From Armatimonadota bacterium (GTDB lineage Bacteria > Armatimonadota > Zipacnadia > Zipacnadales > UBA11051): a stretch of 5,337 bases of DNA. Both the position numbers and the translations under genes were made by a program. Below the pieces are notes generated by a model, which did no database searches, was not told the origin of the DNA, and saw only the letters and a program-made list of their open reading frames with translations. Location of the stretch: contig DPJP01000242.1 of NCBI GenBank assembly GCA_003542955.1, positions 20,350 to 25,686 of the forward strand, in the 5' to 3' direction. Positions 1 through 5,337 of this stretch are shown here, piece after piece (the stretch's first letter is position 1; every line of letters begins with the position of its first letter).

Positions 1-29
1 AGCAGAAGTAGCGGTGCGCGTGCCGTCGT

Positions 30-268
30 GCCTCACCCCCCAAACCCCCTCTCCTTCCGCCCCGCTCCTGCGTCGCGGGGCTGTCTGGAGAGGGGGCAAA
101 CGGCTCAACGACCACGACAGCATACCGCTCCTTCACCGCACAGCGAGTGCCGACTGGGCCTTGTCGTTGCGGCCTTCTCGTCCTCCCCGGACAGAGCCGT
201 TCCGCCCAAGGCACCGCGTAGCGGCGTCACGGGACGGCAACCGGAGGAGAGCGGGCGGGGGGTGAGGC
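30..268. repeat. Inverted-repeat-bounded non-coding element (MITE-like or palindromic dispersed repeat)
   Basis: The left arm at 30-55 and the right arm at 245-268 are reverse complements. The outer 12 bases match perfectly (GCCTCACCCCCC at 30-41 against GGGGGGTGAGGC at 257-268). After a 2-nt indel the match continues through a CCC and a CTCTCCT block, about 22 of 24 positions. A further weaker inverted match lies inside (81-93 against roughly 182-195, about 11 of 13). Frames in this stretch are open only because it is very GC-rich, and their translations look like composition artefacts. No transposase is present and I see no exact target-site duplication at the ends. C-run/G-run palindromes of this kind occur as dispersed repeats in several GC-rich environmental bacteria; calling this a mobile element is inference. 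It fills most of the gene-free 1-330 stretch. The remainder (1-29 and 269-330) shows no clear promoter. Confidence 0.5.
45..96. repeat. Nested hairpin at the left end of the repeat element
   Basis: A 10-bp outer stem (CCCCCTCTCC at 45-54 with GGAGAGGGGG at 87-96) encloses a 7-bp inner stem (GCCCCGC at 59-65 with GCGGGGC at 75-81) and a 9-nt loop at 66-74. The two stems are perfect, and short unpaired stretches separate them. No T-run follows on either strand, so it is not a classical intrinsic terminator. It could still end or attenuate transcription from the left, act as a mobile-repeat structure, or stabilise an RNA end. The pairing is read directly from the sequence; its role is unknown. 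Confidence 0.6.
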
Positions 269-330
269 AGCCGCCGCGAGCCCCCCGGGCCCTCCTCACA
301 TCAAATACCCATCACCAGACGGTGATCACA

Positions 331-852
331 GTGAAATCGGCGATCCGGATCATCCACATTCTCATACTGAGCGTACTCGTCTGCGCGGTGCATGCCGACG
401 ATAGCCTCGCCGAGCAGTGGCGGTTGTTCCGCCAGATGCAGCCCACGCTCACCATCGAGATCACCGAGGCCAACATCAACGCATTCCTCCGCGAGCACCG
501 CGACGAGATCGGCGTGCCGCCGGGCTACACCAATCCCCGCATCGCGTTCGACAAGGGCAGGGTGGAGGTCAGCGCCGCCCGGCGACTGGGCTTCTTCTCG
601 ACGCGCCTGCAGGTGGAGATGGACCCGAGCATCGAGGACGGGCGACTCGTTCTGCGGGAGCGCAAGACCGGCGTCGGGCCGATATCCTTGCCGTTCAGCT
701 TCCATACCGGCGTTGCCGATACTATAATGGAGACGATCAACGGCGCGCTGGACCGCAACGACATGATCCTGCGCCGGGTCGAGATCAGCCGCGGGCGTGT
801 AAGAGCGGTCGCGGACGTCCGGCCGAAACAGAAACACCCTGAGGGCACATGA
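331..852 (+). CDS. Small exported protein, tandem paralogue 1; possible lipid-binding (YpmS/DUF2140 or DUF2993-like) domain
   Basis: This encodes about 173 residues. I chose the GTG at 331 because a GGTGA Shine-Dalgarno-like sequence (321-325) lies 5 nt upstream and because the protein then opens with a well-formed signal peptide: a basic start (K2, R6), a hydrophobic core at about 7-20, and a V-H-A cleavage site after residue 22. GTG at 322 is an in-frame alternative. The residue before the single core cysteine is V, so a lipobox is unlikely and export by signal peptidase I is expected. The mature domain has a T-x-E-I-T-x-A-N-I-N-x-F-L start, a G-R-V-E-V strand, a D-G-R-L-V-L strand, a G-P-I-x-L-P turn, a helix and a closing G-R-V-R-A-V-A strand. 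This order resembles YpmS/DUF2140 and DUF2993 lipid-binding-type domains. That link rests on pattern only and is weak, and I do not recognise a named gene. The gene at 878 is its paralogue, about 40% identical without gaps. The cluster continues to the sulfatase. Confidence 0.75.
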   Translation: MKSAIRIIHILILSVLVCAVHADDSLAEQWRLFRQMQPTLTIEITEANINAFLREHRDEIGVPPGYTNPRIAFDKGRVEVSAARRLGFFSTRLQVEMDPSIEDGRLVLRERKTGVGPISLPFSFHTGVADTIMETINGALDRNDMILRRVEISRGRVRAVADVRPKQKHPEGT

Positions 853-855
853 GCC

Positions 856-864
856 AGGAGAGGA
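856..864 (+). promoter_or_regulatory. Purine-rich Shine-Dalgarno-like stretch with unusually long spacing
   Basis: AGGAGAGGA lies just after the stop of the first small gene and is a strong ribosome-binding sequence. Its end is 13 nt from the ATG at 878, longer than the usual 5-9 nt, and there is no ATG, GTG or TTG in that frame between them. Either the ATG at 878 is used inefficiently, or the second paralogue is not normally started here (see the frameshift finding). Confidence 0.4.
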
Positions 865-877
865 CCAGCCGCCGCAG

Positions 878-1321
878 ATGTCGCTGCTACGTCAATTGAG
901 GCCGAACGTTACGGTCGAAATCACACAGGCCAATGTCAATGAGTACGTTCGCGAGCATGCCGAGGAGTTGAGCCTGCCGCCGGACCTCTCGACGCCGGCC
1001 GTCACCTTCTGCCGCGGGCACCTGGAGGTCAGTGCACACAAGCAGGTGCTCTTCGCCAGCGCGCGTGTGCGGGCGGTGCTCATACCCGTGGTGAAGAACG
1101 GTCGGCTCACCCTCGAGATACAGCAGATGTGGGCCGGGCCGATACCCCTCCCCTCCTACTTCCACAACGGCTTTGCGGACTCGCTGGCAGCCGTGGTCAA
1201 TCACGAACTCGATCTCGCCGGCGCCCGCCTCGTCCGCATCGAGGTCGAGACCGGCACCGCCCGCGCGGTGGCAGCCCTTCGGCCGCCGGACGAAACACCC
1301 CCCCAACAGAGCACCAACTGA
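878..1321 (+). CDS. Tandem paralogue 2 of the small exported protein; no signal peptide
   Basis: This encodes 147 residues. A hand alignment without gaps to the gene at 331 gives about 55 identities over some 135 positions. Conserved elements include P-x-(L/V)-T-(I/V)-E-I-T-x-A-N-(I/V)-N, R-E-H, L-E-V-S-A / V-E-V-S-A, G-R-L-x-L, G-P-I-x-L-P, F-H-x-G-x-A-D and R-A-V-A-x-x-R-P. The ATG at 878 is the first start codon after the upstream stop, but translation from it begins exactly where the mature domain begins, so the signal peptide of its partner is missing. The frame stays open upstream to 728, and the codons at 851-877 (E-P-G-E-D-Q-P-P-Q) would read as a linker. It is therefore either a cytoplasmic version or the second half of a frameshifted two-domain exported protein. 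The fold guess (lipid-binding YpmS/DUF2993-like) is as tentative as for its partner. The sulfatase starts 51 nt downstream. Confidence 0.65.
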   Translation: MSLLRQLRPNVTVEITQANVNEYVREHAEELSLPPDLSTPAVTFCRGHLEVSAHKQVLFASARVRAVLIPVVKNGRLTLEIQQMWAGPIPLPSYFHNGFADSLAAVVNHELDLAGARLVRIEVETGTARAVAALRPPDETPPQQSTN

Positions 1322-1360
1322 GACCGCCGTCCATCCTGTCAGACCCGGATGCCGCATCGA

Positions 1361-1365
1361 AGGAG
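1361..1365 (+). promoter_or_regulatory. Ribosome-binding site fixing the sulfatase start
   Basis: AGGAG sits 7 nt before the ATG at 1373. This is ideal spacing and selects that ATG over the in-frame ATG at 1349, which would only add eight charged residues (MPHRRSRP). Confidence 0.8.
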
Positions 1366-1372
1366 CAGACCC

Positions 1373-2854
1373 ATGCGCGCGATCATGCTCATGTACGACT
1401 CGCTCAACCGCCGGATGCTCCCACCCTACGGCTGCGACTGGGTCCACGCGCCCAACTTTCAGCGCCTGGCCGAGCGTAGCGTCACCTTCACCAACTCGTT
1501 CGTCGGCTCGATGCCGTGCATGCCCGCGCGCCGGGAGATACACACCGGCCGCTACAACTTCCTCCATCGCGCGTGGGGGCCGCTGGAGCCCTTCGATGAC
1601 TCGATGCCACGGATGCTCAAGCGTAACGGCATCCATAGCCACCTCGTCAGCGACCACTACCATTACTGGGAGGACGGCGGCTGCACCTACCACACCCAGT
1701 ACAAGACCTGGGAGATATCCCGCGGGCAGGAGGGTGACGTCTGGAAGGGCGACCTGACCGTCAAAGACCTCCCACAGCTCTGGGAGGGCCACGCCTCGCG
1801 ACGCGCGTCGAGCTACTTCACCCAGGACCAGGTCAACCGCAAGTACATGCAGCGTGAAGAGCACATGCCCCAGCGCAAGACCTTCGAGATGGGGCTTGAG
1901 TTCATGCGCACCAACCGGGACGAAGACAACTGGATGCTGCACATCGAGACCTTCGACCCGCACGAGCCCTTCTACACGCTGCAGCGCTACAAGGACCTCT
2001 ACCCGCACGAGTACGACGGCCCACTGTTCGACTGGCCGGTCTACGGACCGGTCACCGAGCCCCGCAGTATGGTCGATCACTGCCGGCTTGAGTACGCCGC
2101 GCTCGTGACCATGTGCGACACCCACCTCGGCATGGTGCTGGATGCCATGGACCAGATGAACCTCTGGGATGACACGCTCTTGATCGTCAACACCGACCAC
2201 GGCTTCCTGCTCGGGGAGCACGACTTCTGGGCGAAGTGCTCGATGCCGTTCTATAACGAGGTGGCGCACACGCCCTTCTTCATCTGGGACCCGCGCAGCA
2301 AGGTGGCCGGGCAGCGCCGCGATGCGCTGGTTCAGACCATCGACATCGCACCGACGATGCTCGAGTACTTTGGCATCGACCGCACGCCCGACATGCAGGG
2401 CGTGCCGCTCAAAGACACGGTGGTCGATGACACGCAGGTGCGACAGGCGGGGCTGTATGGCATCCACGGAGGGCACGTCAACTGCACCGACGGGCGCTAT
2501 GTCTATATGCGCGCGTGCGCGACTGAGGACAACCAGCCGCTGTGCAACTACACGCTGATGCCGACACACATGCGCGGGTTCTTCAGTCACGAGGAACTCT
2601 CGGAGGTCGAGCTGGCGGAGCCGTTCTCCTTCACCGGGGGCCTCAGAACGATGCGCACCCCCGGCGGACGAGGCAAGAACATCCACGAGTTTGGGACGAT
2701 GCTGTTCGACCTCCAGGAGGACCCGGGGCAGGAGCATCCGTTGGATGACCCGGATGTCGAGGACATGATGATCGATCACCTGATCCGGGAGATGCGGGCC
2801 AACGACGCTCCCGCGGAGCAGTACACACGCCTGGGGCTGGAGGATCGGGTGTAG
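1373..2854 (+). CDS. Sulfatase (type I, formylglycine-dependent), cytoplasmic
   Basis: This 493-residue enzyme of the alkaline-phosphatase superfamily is predicted to hydrolyse a sulfate ester. The signature C-M-P-A-R followed by H-T-G places the catalytic cysteine at C49 and the arginine at R53. C49 would be oxidised to formylglycine by a maturase not encoded in this window. Other family elements are D9 near the N-terminus (the metal-binding aspartate position), the D-P-H-E-P-F motif at 195-200, and the T-D-H-G-F-L-L-G-E-H stretch with D275 and H276 as metal ligands and K288 shortly after. The C-terminal subdomain begins near residue 360 and contains the typical L-F-D-L-x-x-D-P-G-Q-E segment at 444-454. 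There is no signal peptide: the first beta-strand (R-A-I-M-L-M-Y-D) starts at residue 2, so the enzyme should act in the cytoplasm on an imported small substrate. Length and ends look complete. The substrate is unknown, and phosphonate or phosphodiester hydrolysis, seen in relatives, cannot be excluded. It is probably co-transcribed with the two small genes upstream. Confidence 0.93.
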   Translation: MRAIMLMYDSLNRRMLPPYGCDWVHAPNFQRLAERSVTFTNSFVGSMPCMPARREIHTGRYNFLHRAWGPLEPFDDSMPRMLKRNGIHSHLVSDHYHYWEDGGCTYHTQYKTWEISRGQEGDVWKGDLTVKDLPQLWEGHASRRASSYFTQDQVNRKYMQREEHMPQRKTFEMGLEFMRTNRDEDNWMLHIETFDPHEPFYTLQRYKDLYPHEYDGPLFDWPVYGPVTEPRSMVDHCRLEYAALVTMCDTHLGMVLDAMDQMNLWDDTLLIVNTDHGFLLGEHDFWAKCSMPFYNEVAHTPFFIWDPRSKVAGQRRDALVQTIDIAPTMLEYFGIDRTPDMQGVPLKDTVVDDTQVRQAGLYGIHGGHVNCTDGRYVYMRACATEDNQPLCNYTLMPTHMRGFFSHEELSEVELAEPFSFTGGLRTMRTPGGRGKNIHEFGTMLFDLQEDPGQEHPLDDPDVEDMMIDHLIREMRANDAPAEQYTRLGLEDRV

Positions 2855-2895
2855 GGCCGCACCAGGGAGCCTGGACGAACGGAGAGGGGCCGCAC

Positions 2896-2932
2896 CCCGC
2901 GGCCGCGGGACCCGGACGTATCGGCGACGTCC
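2896..2932. terminator. GC-rich palindromes between convergent genes, possible bidirectional terminator
   Basis: The 129-nt spacer between the two convergent stops holds a perfect 14-nt palindrome (CCCGCGGCCGCGGG, 2896-2909) and a hairpin with stems GGACGT (2914-2919) and ACGTCC (2927-2932) around a 7-nt loop. A smaller CCAGG-GAG-CCTGG hairpin lies at 2862-2874, and the 10-mer GGGCCGCACC occurs twice (2854-2863 and 2887-2896). Position and symmetry fit a shared terminator, but no T-run follows any stem on either strand, so a classical intrinsic terminator is not supported. Confidence 0.25.
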
Positions 2933-2983
2933 CCTGGCGCCGCCCCGGGTGGTCACGTTCGACCGCGACGCTCCCGTCCGTTT

Positions 2984-5337
2984 CTACCGGACACTCACGC
3001 TCAGCGTCTGCCCGGCGCCGATGGTCACGGGCCTGGCGAATTGCAGCCGCAGACCCTTTTCGCCCGCGACTGCCTCGACGGTGACCGCCTTGCCATCCAG
3101 TCGCGCCGACACCTTCGCTCTGCCCTCCAGCGCCGTATCGAGCGCCTGCAGTGTCAGCGCCCCCTGTATAACCTCAACCGACAGCTTCGCCTGCTTCTTC
3201 GAGATCGACTGCGCGTAGCTGCCCCATCCATCCGCCACGCAGAAGAAGGTGCGGAAGTCGTCGGTACTCACGCGCGGGGCCATCCCCAGGCGCTGCTCGG
3301 GAGCCGAGTACGAGAAACCGCTCAGCGCCAGCAGCACGGAATAGCTCGCCAGCGAGCGCGCGTAGTGATGCCCGCACTCGAACTCGTTCCAGGGATTGCG
3401 CTGCTGGCCGGTATGCCGGTCGCGCACACCCTTGACTATGGCGAGCCCTTCCGCGACAAAGCCCTCGTAGATAAGATGCGAGGCGACCTGGTACTCGATC
3501 CCGCACCATACCTCATCGGCAAACCAGAAGGCGTAGCCCGGCCGCTCGCCTCTGGGCCAACTGGCGATCAGCAGGCCGGCCTCATCGTTGAGTGCGTATA
3601 CGCGCAGTGAGCAGAAGTGCTCGCTGAGATCGGGCCGCCAGTTGTGCCTGAAGATCGACTGCAGCGTCTCCCGGATGTGTTCGGAGTCATAGAGCTTGCC
3701 CAGGCCCAGCATCTCGGCATACCACTGGCCCAGCAACTGATCGGAGAGGCACCCCTTGCCGAACTGCCAGCGCGGCCATGTGTCGAACTTGTCATCCACT
3801 CCGTGATCGATTGCGCGCTTGCGGAGGTCCTCCGGCCAGGGCTCGTGGGCGCTCGGATTCACGATCTGTTCGTAGTACTCGCCGTTGAAGAGCTTCTCGT
3901 CGGAGAACCTGCGCCCGCGCTCCGCCAGTTCGCGGTACTCCGCCGCCCGTTCACTCTCTCCAAGGTGTTCGGCCAGCCGCCCCGCCGCCGTCAGCGCCGC
4001 CAGGTAGAGGCTGCCCATCATGGTGTTGGCGCCATAGAACTCCATGTCGTACGTGTTGTGCTGCATACCCTCCATGACGCCGTCTCTGTCGGCATCCCAG
4101 TACTTCCAGGCGAACTCAAGCGCCTTTACGCACTGCGGCCAGATAGTCCGCAGCCAGTCGTCATCCCCGCTGACAAGCCATTCGCGATAGACCTGGATAA
4201 CGGTGCCCATCTGCCCATCGGCGGCCGGGTGGAAGTCGGTACCGGCCTTCGTCCCCAATGGCAGCGGCATCCTGAAGCAGACGAAACCGTCATCCTGCAT
4301 CGAGTTGGCCCAGTCGGCCTCGCGCATCGACCGCTGCAGGGCGGGAAACAGATACGGCAGGGCTTGCGCGTAGTTCCATACGTGTGTACAACTGCCCTCA
4401 CAACACCCCGAGCCGTCGGTGCAGCCCTCGAAGCCGTAGAATGTCCCATCGGTCAGCCGCAGGCAGGTGTTGGTACACAGGATGGAAAGCTGGCTGCTGA
4501 TGGCATCCAGCGCCACGGTCGGCAGCGTCGAGGCGAACAGCGCATCGTGGAACTGCATCGTCTCCGCCGTCAGGCGAGGCAGGTGTTTGCCCGCGTAGCG
4601 GGCGACCGCCCAGGCATCGCGCCACTTCGTCGCATACCAGTTCTTCCACGTGACGGGTTGGCCGTCATCACAGCAGGCCCGCCAGTGCGGATAGTTGGGG
4701 AAGTGCCACGCGAGGATGAAGGTGACCGTCGCCGCCTCGCCGGGCTCGAGTTCCATATCCACGCCCAGCGTCCCGGTGTGGCTCTGGCCCTTGCGCACAG
4801 GCGGCCACTTCTTCTCCCAGGCGACCGCCTCCCAGAACTTCAGAACGCGCCCGTCGTGCCATGACGGCCACACCCAGGCACTCCCAGTCGGCGTTGCCAG
4901 CACCATCGAGCCACATTGCGGGTCATCATCGCCTTCGCCGGGGTTGGATAGCTCCAGCCCCTGCAGGCCATCGGCGCGCCTGGCCTTGTTCGTGCGCCCC
5001 TCAGCCTTCCCGATGTCATTGGTCAAGTTGCCCATCACTGAGACCTTCAGGGCCTGCTTCGAGCGGTTCCTGATCTCGTAGGTCAGCACCGCGGCCGGTA
5101 TGCTGCTGTCGGCGTCATTGAGCGGGATGAACGGGCTGACAGCCGTCAGATCGGCCTCGACGGGGAAGCTCCTGTCACGGAGCGCCACGTGAGCAATGGG
5201 GAACTCGCCCCGGAATGCGACCTCCCGGAAGTGCGGCAGGCCCTCGCCGGCATCATGGCCCGCCCCGCCCCCTCCCTTGTTGAGAGACCCGCACTTCGGG
5301 CCCTGTAACACGCGCACCTGCGGCTCTGAGCCGGGGG
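2984..5337 (-). CDS. GH116-family beta-glycosidase (GBA2/non-lysosomal glucosylceramidase-like), 5'-partial
   Basis: The stop (TAG) is at 2984-2986 and the frame is open to the right edge. The GTG at 5317 is probably not the true start: the codons beyond it are also open, and the G-G-I-G-T-G-type opening expected of the family is missing, so the N-terminus lies outside. Numbering from 5317, 777 residues are visible. Residues 1-240 are the N-terminal beta-sandwich domain, with the G-L-P-H-F-R-E and S-P-F-I-P-L-N stretches typical of the family. Residues 250-675 are the alpha/alpha-barrel catalytic domain (DUF608 type). By comparison with GBA2 (Y-L-E-G and Q-T-Y-D), the predicted nucleophile is E297 in G-F-E-G (codon 4427-4429) and the predicted acid/base is D424 in H-N-T-Y-D (codon 4046-4048). 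C-T-H-V-W-N-Y at 310-316 supports the family. A small C-terminal beta region (680-777) follows. Six cysteines (C281, C285, C299, C305, C306, C310) crowd around the nucleophile. Location is unknown because the N-terminus is missing. It converges on the sulfatase. The sugar specificity (glucose, xylose or N-acetylglucosamine) cannot be read from this sequence. Confidence 0.9.
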   Translation of the reverse strand, partial: PGSEPQVRVLQGPKCGSLNKGGGGAGHDAGEGLPHFREVAFRGEFPIAHVALRDRSFPVEADLTAVSPFIPLNDADSSIPAAVLTYEIRNRSKQALKVSVMGNLTNDIGKAEGRTNKARRADGLQGLELSNPGEGDDDPQCGSMVLATPTGSAWVWPSWHDGRVLKFWEAVAWEKKWPPVRKGQSHTGTLGVDMELEPGEAATVTFILAWHFPNYPHWRACCDDGQPVTWKNWYATKWRDAWAVARYAGKHLPRLTAETMQFHDALFASTLPTVALDAISSQLSILCTNTCLRLTDGTFYGFEGCTDGSGCCEGSCTHVWNYAQALPYLFPALQRSMREADWANSMQDDGFVCFRMPLPLGTKAGTDFHPAADGQMGTVIQVYREWLVSGDDDWLRTIWPQCVKALEFAWKYWDADRDGVMEGMQHNTYDMEFYGANTMMGSLYLAALTAAGRLAEHLGESERAAEYRELAERGRRFSDEKLFNGEYYEQIVNPSAHEPWPEDLRKRAIDHGVDDKFDTWPRWQFGKGCLSDQLLGQWYAEMLGLGKLYDSEHIRETLQSIFRHNWRPDLSEHFCSLRVYALNDEAGLLIASWPRGERPGYAFWFADEVWCGIEYQVASHLIYEGFVAEGLAIVKGVRDRHTGQQRNPWNEFECGHHYARSLASYSVLLALSGFSYSAPEQRLGMAPRVSTDDFRTFFCVADGWGSYAQSISKKQAKLSVEVIQGALTLQALDTALEGRAKVSARLDGKAVTVEAVAGEKGLRLQFARPVTIGAGQTLSVSVR

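Noticed and set aside
45..96. Intrinsic terminator or riboswitch
   Set aside because: The hairpin has no T-run on either strand, and I recognise no conserved riboswitch core.
28..330. N-terminal extension of the first small gene by about 100 codons
   Set aside because: The extension is proline/arginine-rich translation of the inverted-repeat element and would bury the signal peptide. GTG at 331 with GGTGA upstream explains the start better.
301..837. 178-codon minus-strand open frame across the first small gene
   Set aside because: The plus-strand reading is supported by a signal peptide and a clear paralogue downstream; the antisense product matches neither.
1349..1372. Upstream ATG start for the sulfatase
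   Set aside because: It adds only MPHRRSRP with no good ribosome-binding site. The ATG at 1373 has AGGAG at 7 nt and begins directly at the first core strand.
887..2956. 689-codon open frame on the minus strand, antisense to the sulfatase and second small gene
   Set aside because: The opposite strand encodes an unmistakable sulfatase with catalytic motifs. The antisense translation has no recognisable domain and is open because GC-rich codon usage depletes stops.
3617..4864. 415-codon open frame on the plus strand, antisense to the GH116 gene
   Set aside because: It lies wholly within the GH116 gene, whose translation carries family motifs; the plus-strand product is a composition shadow.
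5315..5317. GTG as the true start of the GH116 gene
   Set aside because: The frame remains open to the window edge and the conserved N-terminal opening of the family is absent, so the gene is cut by the edge rather than starting here.

Overview
The window is 5.3 kb of GC-rich bacterial DNA. Its gene types (a stand-alone FGly-type sulfatase and a GH116 beta-glycosidase) and the C/G-run palindromic repeat next to them suggest an environmental glycan or glycolipid degrader, perhaps Armatimonadota, Planctomycetota, Chloroflexota or a relative. That placement is inference only; there is no rRNA or other phylogenetic marker here.

Layout. Positions 1-330 hold no convincing gene. Most of this stretch (30-268) is bounded by a long imperfect inverted repeat, with a strong nested hairpin at its left end. 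A forward cluster follows: a small exported protein (331-852), a second small protein that is clearly its tandem paralogue but has no signal peptide (878-1321), and a full-length cytoplasmic sulfatase with a C-x-P-x-R active site (1373-2854). The gaps are 25 and 51 nt, so co-transcription is likely. After a 129-nt convergent spacer with GC-rich palindromes, the reverse strand carries a GH116-family glycosidase. Its stop is at 2984, and its N-terminus runs off the right edge of the window.

How it may work together. The sulfatase would remove a sulfate ester and the GH116 enzyme a beta-linked sugar. Characterised GH116 enzymes include glucosylceramidase GBA2 and microbial beta-glucosidases/xylosidases. 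The paired small proteins resemble, in pattern only, YpmS/DUF2140- or DUF2993-type lipid-binding domains. If that holds, the locus could handle a sulfated or lipid-linked glycoside. This is a hypothesis: the substrate cannot be read from the sequence.

The most notable points are the paralogue pair, whose second member could be the downstream half of a frameshifted two-domain exported protein; the six-cysteine cluster around the predicted GH116 nucleophile; and the inverted-repeat element upstream of the cluster. I found no CRISPR array, tRNA, rRNA, transposase or phage gene, and no clear evidence of a wholly new system.
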